Assembly (NCBI GenBank): GCA_035455265.1
Contig: DATIFK010000208.1
Location: forward strand, 1 to 11,145
DNA from: MGOM01 sp035455265
Lineage (GTDB): Bacteria; Chloroflexota; Anaerolineae; Anaerolineales; E44-bin32
DNA length: 11,145 nt
Direction of reading: 5' to 3'
Part shown: positions 1 through 8,803 of the stretch, piece after piece
How the letters are laid out: the number at the start of each line of letters is the position of its first letter
Position numbering within the stretch: position 1 is the stretch's first letter
Translations under genes and position numbers: made by a program
The notes under the pieces: generated by a model
The model's database searches: none
What the model was told of the DNA's origin: nothing
What the model saw: only the letters and a program-made list of their open reading frames with translations

Positions 1-194
1 ATCGCAATCGTGATCCCCCGCTCACGCTCTTCCGGCGCATTGTCAATCGAGTCGAACGGACGATACTGCCCCATCCCCTTCATCTGGCACCACTTCGTGA
101 TCGCCGCCGTCAGCGTCGTCTTCCCGTGGTCGATGTGCCCCATCGTCCCCACATTCATGTGCGGCTTCGTCCGCTCATACTTCTGCTTCGACAT
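1..194 (-). CDS. tuf: Elongation factor Tu, N-terminal fragment (cut by left window edge)
   Basis: EF-Tu is the GTPase that brings aminoacyl-tRNA to the ribosomal A site. Only the first 64 codons are visible. They begin MSKQKYERTKPHMNVG and carry the G1 P-loop GHIDHGKT, and they run into the switch I/G2 segment ending APEERERGITIA. These are unmistakable EF-Tu signatures. The ATG at 194-192 is preceded by a strong SD (GGAGGAG, about 9 nt upstream). It is the fourth gene of the rpsL-rpsG-fusA-tuf order, 59 bp after fusA, and is presumably co-transcribed with it. The spelling GTMGHIDHGKT, rather than the common GTIGHVDHGKT, is a form I associate with Chloroflexota (recollection, not verified). 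The rest of the protein lies outside the window. Confidence 0.96.
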   Translation of the reverse strand, partial: MSKQKYERTKPHMNVGTMGHIDHGKTTLTAAITKWCQMKGMGQYRPFDSIDNAPEERERGITIA

Positions 195-218
195 GCCGTC
201 TTCTCCTCCGAGAGAACA

Positions 219-251
219 CCAAACCCGTTTTCCCTTGGAAAACGGGTTTGG
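219..251 (-). repeat. 14-bp perfect inverted repeat between fusA and tuf
   Basis: Arms at 219-232 and 238-251 are perfectly complementary over 14 bp (CCAAACCCGTTTTC and its complement) with a 5-nt loop. The hairpin begins only two bases after the fusA stop codon (TAG at 256-254) and ends about 8 nt before the tuf SD. There is no U-run on the tuf side, so it is not a standard intrinsic terminator. In the transcript it could be a partial terminator, an RNA-processing or stability element that raises tuf over fusA expression, or a 3'-end protector. The structure is seen directly; the function is inference. Confidence 0.6.
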
Positions 252-253
252 GT

Positions 254-2335
254 CTAGCGGCTTCCTTCCATCACGGTCTTGGTCACCGACTCGGAGACTC
301 GGGCGTAGTGATCGAATTCCATGGTGAAGGCGCCCCGGCCCTGAGTCTTGGAACGTAGATCGGTGGCGTAACCAAACATTTCAGCCAACGGCGCGGTGGC
401 GACGATCGCCTGAGCATTCCCCGGCCGGGCATCGATCCCCGAGATCTCGGCCCGCCGCGCCGACAGATCGCCGGTCACTTCGCCGACGAACTCCTCCGGC
501 ACGACCACCTCGACGCGCATCAGCGGCTCGAGCAGGATCGGCCCGGCCTGCTGGGCCGCCTGCTTGAAGCCCAACGAGCCGGCCATCTTGAAGGCCATCT
601 CACTCGAGTCGACCTCATGCGACGATCCGTCGATCAGGGCGACCTTGAGGTCGGTGACGGGATAGCCGGCCAGCACGCCCCCCTCGGCTGCTTCGCGCAC
701 ACCCTTCTCGACCGCCGGAATGAACTCGCGCGGGATGGCGCCGCCCACGATCTTGTTCTCGAACACGACGCCCGACCCCGGCTCGCCGGGTTCGAGGCGC
801 AACACGACGTGGCCGTACTGGCCGTGTCCGCCCGTCTGTTTGACGTAGCGGTAATCGGACTTGGCCACGGGGCGGGAGATGGACTCGCGATAGGCCACCC
901 GAGGGCGGCCGATGTTGGCCTGAACCTTGAACTCGCGCAGCATGCGGTCGACCAGGACTTCGAGATGGAGTTCGCCCATGCCCGAGATCACCGTTTGGCC
1001 GGTGTTCTCATCGGCGCCGGCGCGGAACGTCGGGTCTTCTTCCGAAAGCTTCCGCAGCGCCTCGCCCATCTTGTCCTGATCGGCGCTGGACTTCGGTTCA
1101 ATAGCCAGGAAGATCACGGGCTCCGGGAAGGTGATGGCTTCCAGGACGATCGGGTTGGCGGCATCGCACAAGGTATCGCCGGTGAAGGTTTCCTTCATCC
1201 CCAGGACGGCGGCGATGTCACCGGCCAGGATTTCGTTGATGTCCTCGCGCCGATCGGCGTACATCCGGATCAACCGGCCGACGCGCTCGCGCTTGCCCTT
1301 GGTCGAGTTGTAGACCATCGAGCCCTGGGTGATCTTGCCGGAGTAGACGCGGAAGTAGGCCAGGCGCCCGACGTAGGGATCGGTGACGATCTTGAACACC
1401 AGGGCGCTGAGCGGGGCGTCGTCCTTCGGCGGACGCGCCACCGGCTCGTCCGAGTTGGATGGCTTGGTGCCGACGACGTCGGGGATGTCGGCCGGCGACG
1501 GCAGGTAGTCGATGACCGCGTCGAGCAGCGGCTGGACGCCCTTGTTGCGCAGCGAAGATCCGCAGAAGACGGGCGTCGCCTTGCCGGCAATGACGGCGCG
1601 CCGCAGCGCCTGCCGCATATCATCGGGCGACAGCTCGTGGCTTTCCAGGTAGCGGTGCAGCAGCTCGTCGTCGGTCTCGGCGATCTGCTCGATCATCCGG
1701 GCGCGTCGTTCGGCCGCCTCGGCCTTGAGGTCAGCGGGAATCGCGACGAGCTCGGGCTGATTGCCGAGCTCCTCGGTCCAGATAATGGCTTTCTCCTCCA
1801 GCAGGTCCACGACGCCCATGAAATCCGACTCGATGCCGATGGGCATCTGCACCGGAATGGGATGGGCCCCGAGGCGCTGGCGGATCATGTCGATGGTGCG
1901 GTCATAGGACGCCCCGACGCGGTCCATCTTGTTGACGAAACAGATGCGCGGCACCTGGTAGCGGTCGGCCTGGCGCCACACCGTTTCCGATTGCGGCTCG
2001 ACCCCTTGGACGGCGTCGAAAACCACGATCCCGCCGTCCAGCACACGCAGGCAGCGCTGCACCTCGGCGGTGAAGTCGATGTGCCCCGGGGTGTCGATGA
2101 TGTTGATGACGTAATCGCGCCACGAAGCCGTCACCGCCGCCGAAACGATGGTGATGCCGCGCTCGCGTTCCTGCTCCATCCAATCGGTGACGGTCGTCCC
2201 GTCGTCGACCGAGCCCAAGCGATGTGTCCGACCGGTATAGAAGAGCACCCGCTCGGTAGTCGTGGTCTTACCGGCATCGATGTGAGCGATGATGCCGATA
2301 TTCCGGTAGCGGTCGAGAGGGACTTCACGAGCCAT
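254..2335 (-). CDS. fusA: Elongation factor G
   Basis: EF-G is the translocation GTPase; with RRF it also recycles ribosomes. The product is 693 aa from the ATG at 2335, the usual length, and starts MAREVPLDRYRNIG. A TTG six bases upstream (2341) would add two residues and has no better context. G-domain motifs are all present: G1 AHIDAGKT (17-24), G2 RGIT (59-62), G3 DTPGH (81-85), G4 NKMD (135-138) and a G5-like GSSLRNKG (259-266). Domain III has GMGELHLEV (about 452-460). Domain IV has TGGHGQYGHV (501-510) and the tip loop SSHEVDSSEMAF (571-582), whose His reaches the decoding centre. Domain V ends with GYATDLRS and TQGRG. Residues look canonical, so this is the housekeeping EF-G. No SD lies in the 20 nt before the start, which is odd for so highly expressed a gene. 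A heptad-repeat element ends 11 nt upstream. Confidence 0.97.
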   Translation of the reverse strand: MAREVPLDRYRNIGIIAHIDAGKTTTTERVLFYTGRTHRLGSVDDGTTVTDWMEQERERGITIVSAAVTASWRDYVINIIDTPGHIDFTAEVQRCLRVLDGGIVVFDAVQGVEPQSETVWRQADRYQVPRICFVNKMDRVGASYDRTIDMIRQRLGAHPIPVQMPIGIESDFMGVVDLLEEKAIIWTEELGNQPELVAIPADLKAEAAERRARMIEQIAETDDELLHRYLESHELSPDDMRQALRRAVIAGKATPVFCGSSLRNKGVQPLLDAVIDYLPSPADIPDVVGTKPSNSDEPVARPPKDDAPLSALVFKIVTDPYVGRLAYFRVYSGKITQGSMVYNSTKGKRERVGRLIRMYADRREDINEILAGDIAAVLGMKETFTGDTLCDAANPIVLEAITFPEPVIFLAIEPKSSADQDKMGEALRKLSEEDPTFRAGADENTGQTVISGMGELHLEVLVDRMLREFKVQANIGRPRVAYRESISRPVAKSDYRYVKQTGGHGQYGHVVLRLEPGEPGSGVVFENKIVGGAIPREFIPAVEKGVREAAEGGVLAGYPVTDLKVALIDGSSHEVDSSEMAFKMAGSLGFKQAAQQAGPILLEPLMRVEVVVPEEFVGEVTGDLSARRAEISGIDARPGNAQAIVATAPLAEMFGYATDLRSKTQGRGAFTMEFDHYARVSESVTKTVMEGSR

Positions 2336-2346
2336 GGCCAAGAACC

Positions 2347-2459
2347 CAGTGGTCAGTGCTCAGTTGTCAGTGCTCAGTGGATGCGTTCAGGGGCGTATGT
2401 GGAACGTGGACGACCCGTTCGCTGGAAACTGATGACTGATAACTGAAAACTGAAGACTG
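2347..2459. repeat. Inverted pair of heptanucleotide tandem arrays in the rpsG-fusA gap
   Basis: Positions 2347-2381 are five consecutive 7-bp units of the form CAGTNNT (last unit CAGTGGA): CAGTGGT, CAGTGCT, CAGTTGT, CAGTGCT, CAGTGGA. Positions 2425-2459 hold five units of the complementary form: GAAACTG, ATGACTG, ATAACTG, AAAACTG, AAGACTG, with a degenerate sixth (TTCGCTG) at 2418-2424. The arrays are in opposite orientation and in register. In RNA each CAGU plus a flanking U-A pair forms a 5-bp helix, separated by 1-2 nt internal mismatches, giving a long imperfect hairpin around a ~43-nt loop. The element fills most of the 139-bp gap. Heptamer tandem repeats of this general kind are known from intergenic DNA of some bacteria, for example the STRR families of cyanobacteria. 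Whether this one is the same class is unknown. Confidence 0.75.
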
Positions 2460-2474
2460 CGCTGTTCCTCCGTC

Positions 2475-2942
2475 TCACCAACGATAGTGGGCGAAGGCCC
2501 GGTTGGCCTCCGCCATCTTGTGCGTTTCTTCCTTGCGCTTGATGGCCGAGCCGGTGTTGTTGGCAGCGTCCATCAACTCGCCCGCCAGCTTTTCCGCCAT
2601 CGACTTCCCGCCGCGGGTGCGGGCGGCCGTCAGCAGCCAACGCATCGCCAACGACGTCCGCCGCTCGGTCGGCACTTCCACCGGCACCTGATACGTCGCC
2701 CCGCCGACGCGCCGCGGCTTGACTTCGAGCATCGGGGCGGTATTGCGCACGGCGTTCTCGAAGACCTCGAGCGGGTGACGCTTGGCGCGGGTCTCGATCA
2801 GGCCCATCGCCTGGTACACGGAGCGTACCGCCGTGCTTCGCTTGCCGCGCCGCATCAGGCGATTGATGAACGCCTGCAGCAGGGGGCTGTTGTACCGGCT
2901 GTCCGGCAGCAGCTGCTTTCGTTCCGGCTTGGTCCTGCGCAT
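2475..2942 (-). CDS. rpsG: 30S ribosomal protein S7
   Basis: S7 binds the 3' major domain of 16S rRNA, nucleates assembly of the 30S head and lies near the E-site tRNA. The product is 155 aa, matching the short bacterial form. Family landmarks are SRYNSPLLQAFINRLMRRGK (15-34), the segment VRNTAPMLEVKPRRVGGATY (65-84), QVPVEVPTERR (85-95) and the C-terminal helix KMAEANRAFAHYRW. The ATG at 2942 is preceded by GGAG with a 7-nt spacer. It is the second gene of the str operon, 155 bp after rpsL and 139 bp before fusA; both gaps are longer than usual in this operon. In E. coli S7 feeds back on translation of this operon through the rpsL-rpsG spacer; that cannot be judged here from sequence alone. 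Confidence 0.96.
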   Translation of the reverse strand: MRRTKPERKQLLPDSRYNSPLLQAFINRLMRRGKRSTAVRSVYQAMGLIETRAKRHPLEVFENAVRNTAPMLEVKPRRVGGATYQVPVEVPTERRTSLAMRWLLTAARTRGGKSMAEKLAGELMDAANNTGSAIKRKEETHKMAEANRAFAHYRW

Positions 2943-2986
2943 CCGTCCGCTCCGTCTTCAGGCGGCTCGATCGACCGCCACAAGTT

Positions 2987-3014
2987 TCGGTCGCCCCGCT
3001 GGCGAGGCGACCGA
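2987..3014 (-). repeat. 9-bp hairpin in the rpsL-rpsG spacer
   Basis: The 155-bp spacer between rpsL and rpsG (2943-3097) holds no gene but is dense in inverted repeats. The clearest has arms at 2987-2995 and 3006-3014 (TCGGTCGCC against GGCGACCGA) with a 10-nt loop. A smaller CCCC-AGA-GGGG hairpin sits at 3048-3058. In E. coli this spacer is the site where S7 represses the operon, so a structured spacer is a reasonable candidate regulatory site. I see no motif that proves it. Confidence 0.45.
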
Positions 3015-3097
3015 TCGCGCTTCGTCGCGTCCTCGTCGCGCCTCGCACCCCAGAGGGGACACCCTGGCCGGGCGTCCCGCAGGCGAGAGATCGCTCC

Positions 3098-3520
3098 CTA
3101 CTCTGCCTTGGGACGCTTCCCGCCGTACTTGGAGCGCCCCTGGCGGCGTCCTTCGACGCCGGTGGTGTCGAGCGTGCCGCGCACGATGTGGTAGCGCACG
3201 CCCGGAAGATCCTTGACACGACCGCCGCGCACGAGCACCACCGAGTGCTCCTGCAGCGAATGGCCCTCCCCCGGGATATAGGCCGTCACCTCGATCCCGT
3301 TCGTCAGCCGGACGCGGGCCACCTTGCGCAGCGCCGAGTTCGGTTTCTTCGGCGTCTGCGTGCGCACCTGCGTGCAGACGCCGCGCTTCTGCGGCGAACC
3401 TCTCGGGACCGAGGCGCGCCGCTGCTTCTTCGTGTTCAAGATGTACTGCAACGCCGGCGCCTTGGTCTTGCCGCGCTTCGTTCGGCGCCCTCGGCGAACC
3501 AGCTGGTTAGTCGTCGGCAC
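3098..3520 (-). CDS. rpsL: 30S ribosomal protein S12, GTG start
   Basis: S12 sits at the 30S decoding centre and contributes to tRNA selection accuracy. The product is 140 aa. The chosen start is GTG at 3520-3518, because GGGAGG lies 6 nt upstream and the protein then begins MPTTNQLVRRGRR, the normal S12 start. An in-frame ATG two codons earlier (3526) touches that SD directly, so it is rejected. Core motifs are PQKRGVCTQVRTQTPKKPNS (43-62), LTNGIEVTAYIPGEGHSLQE (72-91) and RGGRVKDLPGVRYHIVRG (98-115). K58 and K103 match E. coli K43 and K88 (counting Met), so classical streptomycin-resistance changes are absent. D104 matches the site that is methylthiolated in E. coli. Relative to E. coli there are 15 extra residues between L24 and S42. 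It is the first gene of the str operon. Confidence 0.96.
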   Translation of the reverse strand: MPTTNQLVRRGRRTKRGKTKAPALQYILNTKKQRRASVPRGSPQKRGVCTQVRTQTPKKPNSALRKVARVRLTNGIEVTAYIPGEGHSLQEHSVVLVRGGRVKDLPGVRYHIVRGTLDTTGVEGRRQGRSKYGGKRPKAE

Positions 3521-3570
3521 GCGCATCCTCCCGGCGGACCGGGCGCGTGTGCCCGGCCTCAGGCGCAAGG

Positions 3571-3598
3571 GAGGCCATCGATCTCGCCCGATGGCCTC
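3571..3598 (-). promoter_or_regulatory. 10-bp hairpin in the str operon 5' leader
   Basis: Arms 3571-3580 (GAGGCCATCG) and 3589-3598 are perfectly complementary with an 8-nt loop. They lie within the ~140-nt leader between the predicted transcription start (about 3663) and rpsL. A second, shorter GC-rich stem (3622-3627 with 3636-3641) is nearer the 5' end. No U-run follows either stem, so neither is a clear attenuator. They could be protein-binding or stability structures. The reading frame of rpsL stays open through this leader from a GTG at 3607, but it has no SD and no S12 homology, so I treat it as untranslated. Confidence 0.45.
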
Positions 3599-3669
3599 GA
3601 TGAGCACGTATTCAGCTCGGACGGGGCCTTCCGCTGCCCCGGCCGCTGAAGGACGTGTGACGGACGGTT

Positions 3670-3699
3670 ATTCTAGCACAGGCTTTCTCAAACCGTCAA
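3670..3699 (-). promoter_or_regulatory. Predicted sigma-70 promoter of the str operon
   Basis: On the minus strand there is a -35 box TTGACG (3699-3694), an 18-nt spacer and a -10 box TAGAAT (3675-3670). The -10 is preceded by TGC, an extended -10 motif. This is an AT-rich island in GC-rich DNA. Transcription would begin near 3663, giving a ~140-nt leader before rpsL. It implies that the str genes do not depend on read-through from rpoB. Confidence 0.7.
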
Positions 3700-3726
3700 G
3701 ATTATTCGTTCAGTTCATCACCATCC

Positions 3727-3878
3727 GGCCCCTGCCGGGGACTTGGGGCCCGGATTGCACGCCAACGTACGTTGGGCGAGCGGGCCCTCCGTAGATAGGG
3801 CAGGGTCTTCGTCCCTACGGACCTTCGTCGCCCGACGCACCTTGGCGTGCCGGGCCTGGCGTCAAGTCCCCGGTAGGG
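3727..3878. repeat. ~150-bp imperfect palindromic element between rpoB and the str promoter
   Basis: Outer arms 3730-3745 and 3863-3878 match 15 of 16 as an inverted repeat. An inner pair, 3757-3779 with 3828-3850, matches 20 of 23. The centre closes with CCGTAG (3789-3794) against CTACGG (3815-3820). Nested inside the left half is a perfect 14-bp palindrome CCAACGTACGTTGG (3762-3775), flanked by GGGCCC copies. The whole element can fold as one long hairpin or two cruciforms. It starts about 18 bp after the rpoB stop, where a terminator is expected, but no U-run follows on either side. Alternatives are a MITE-like non-autonomous insertion or a large bidirectional terminator. I could not find a clear target-site duplication. 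Confidence 0.65.
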
Positions 3879-3895
3879 TCAGAAGGAAACACCCG

Positions 3896-7798
<3,903 letters not shown>

Positions 7799-7831
7799 CC
7801 GCTGCTCCTCAGGTCTCAGACAACAAGAAAC

Positions 7832-7883
7832 GGCGGGGCGTGGCCGTCCCGCCTTGCCGGTGCTCCGCTTTCAGGTGCGGAGC
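7832..7883 (-). promoter_or_regulatory. Two hairpins in the rpoB 5' leader
   Basis: The leader from the predicted start (about 7929) to the rpoB ATG is ~130 nt. It contains GCTCCGC (7862-7868) against GCGGAGC (7877-7883), a perfect 7-bp stem with an 8-nt loop. Nearer the gene is GGCGGG (7832-7837) against CCCGCC (7848-7853). Neither is followed by a U-run. They may affect translation or RNA stability. No known leader class (for example L10-type) was recognised. Confidence 0.4.
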
Positions 7884-7935
7884 TCGCCTGAACAAATCAC
7901 ATACCGTGCGCGCATTCCGAAGATTGCGAAAGGGT

Positions 7936-7964
7936 AATTTACCACCCTTCTCAGCGCCGGTCAA
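7936..7964 (-). promoter_or_regulatory. Predicted sigma-70 promoter of rpoB
   Basis: The minus strand has TTGACC (7964-7959), a 17-nt spacer and TAAATT (7941-7936). The -35 is 5 of 6 to consensus, the -10 is 4 of 6, and spacing is ideal. Transcription would start near 7929. Together with the divergent gene upstream, this supports rpoB as a stand-alone unit rather than part of an rplJL-rpoBC operon. Confidence 0.6.
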
Positions 7965-7980
7965 GATGCAATCCTGCGGC

Positions 7981-8014
7981 CTCGGGCTGGGGGTCCCCCG
8001 AGCCTGGAGCTCCA
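7981..8014. repeat. Nested short palindromes between the divergent promoters
   Basis: The ~195 bp between the rpoB and marR promoters (7965-8158) contains no gene. It holds CTCGGG (7981-7986) against CCCGAG (7997-8002), enclosing GGGGG-T-CCCCC (7989-7999), then a perfect 10-bp palindrome TGGAGCTCCA (8005-8014). A looser pair, TTTCAC (8051-8056) and GTGAAA (8073-8078), follows. The role is unknown; these could be regulator sites or chance in GC-rich DNA. The rest of the stretch shows nothing I can name. Confidence 0.35.
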
Positions 8015-8158
8015 CCACCAGCGCCGAGGCTCAGGGTTTCGCGAGCCGAGTTTCACAGGAAGCCGGTCCCAGGTGAAATCCGTCACGACGGCCCGCCCGC
8101 AAGACCCAGCCAGGGTCGTCGGATAGCCCCGAGCAAAACATTGAATTCTTGGAATATA

Positions 8159-8186
8159 TTGACACCGTCGAACTATGTGATACAAT
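8159..8186 (+). promoter_or_regulatory. Strong predicted sigma-70 promoter of the marR operon
   Basis: A consensus -35 TTGACA (8159-8164), a 16-nt spacer and TACAAT (8181-8186) are present. TGA before the -10 gives an extended -10. Transcription would start near 8193, only about 14 nt before the SD-supported GTG start of the MarR gene. A near-perfect promoter next to a repressor gene suggests that the unit is normally held off. Confidence 0.78.
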
Positions 8187-8191
8187 CGCAT
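8175..8191. promoter_or_regulatory. Candidate MarR operator over the -10 box
   Basis: ATGTGAT-ACA-ATCGCAT (8175-8191) is an inverted repeat of 7+3+7 with one mismatch (6 of 7 pairs) that fully covers the -10 hexamer. MarR dimers typically bind 16-20 bp palindromes overlapping their own promoters, so this is the natural autoregulatory site. A second small inverted repeat, ATTC-TTG-GAAT (8145-8155), lies just upstream of the -35. Assignment is inference from position and symmetry. Confidence 0.4.
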
Positions 8192-8206
8192 CAAAGGATG
8201 GGGGCC

Positions 8207-8650
8207 GTGCCAGACACCGAAGTCATCGATGAGATTGTCCGATTGCACTGGAGCATTTTGGCGGCCATGCAGTTCTCCACCCGCCCGGATTGGATGGAGC
8301 TGGAAATGACCATGGCGCAGATCAAGGCGCTGTTCACGATCTCTCAAGGAGAGGCTGTGCCGGTAAGCCGGATTTCGGAGTACCTCGGCGTCGGCCTGCC
8401 GACCGCCAGCCATCTCGTCGACCGCCTCGTCCGCCAGGGCTTCGCCGGCCGCTCGGAAAACCCTGCCGACCGACGCGTCACGCTCGTTCGGCTGACCGCC
8501 AAGGGCGGCGATCTGGTGCGGCGGCTCTACCAGGGAGGCGAGGAACCCTACCGCTCGTGGATCGGGAAACTAAGTGATCAGGAACGAAAGCAGCTCCTGA
8601 AAGGACTGCAAGCTCTCGCTCGGGTCGCTTCCGAGCGCACCCAGGGCTAA
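8207..8650 (+). CDS. MarR-family transcriptional regulator
   Basis: This is a winged-helix repressor of the MarR family, predicted to bind DNA as a dimer and release it on binding a small ligand. From the GTG at 8207 the product is 147 aa, the normal length. An N-terminal helix is followed by a winged helix-turn-helix (about 37-100) with recognition helix GLPTASHLVDRLVRQGF (63-79). The wing NPADRRVTLVRLT (85-97) carries the family's D-x-R feature. A C-terminal dimerisation helix ends the protein. There is no cysteine, so thiol-based redox sensing as in OhrR is excluded. GTG 8207 has AAAGGA 8 nt upstream. ATG 8198 is the alternative and would be nearly leaderless. A TTG at 8141 is upstream of the promoter's -35 and cannot be used from it. 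The gene leads an operon with an oxidoreductase, its likely target. Confidence 0.85.
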   Translation: MPDTEVIDEIVRLHWSILAAMQFSTRPDWMELEMTMAQIKALFTISQGEAVPVSRISEYLGVGLPTASHLVDRLVRQGFAGRSENPADRRVTLVRLTAKGGDLVRRLYQGGEEPYRSWIGKLSDQERKQLLKGLQALARVASERTQG

Positions 8651-8803
8651 CCGACCGGAAGCGAAATCCTTCGGCAAGACGTACGTCGTTGAAACCCACC
8701 CGCGGAATCGACGCCTCCGCCCGGGTCTCTTCAATGCGCCCACTCGCCGGCGTTCTAGGAGGCGTGCTGTCGCCGGTCTCTCGTGAGACAAAGGATGGCG
8801 CAC

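Noticed and set aside
617..2446. Long plus-strand open frame (609 codons) opposite fusA
   Set aside because: It is antisense to the whole of EF-G, has low-complexity Asp/His/Val/Gly-rich composition and no family motif. It is a codon-bias shadow of a GC-rich gene.
2374..3219. Minus-strand open frame of 281 codons across the rpsL-rpsG-fusA spacers
   Set aside because: Out of frame with rpsG and rpsL, which it overlaps. Composition is that of frame-shifted coding DNA.
3098..3520. Possible streptomycin-resistance allele of rpsL
   Set aside because: The lysines equivalent to K43 and K88 are both present (K58 and K103).
3521..3607. 27-residue N-terminal extension of S12 from a GTG at 3607
   Set aside because: No SD, no homology to S12, and it passes through the leader hairpin. 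The GTG at 3520 has an ideal SD.
8141..8206. Extended MarR N-terminus from TTG 8141
   Set aside because: The extension is the promoter itself (TTGACA at 8159, TACAAT at 8181), so it would not be in the transcript.
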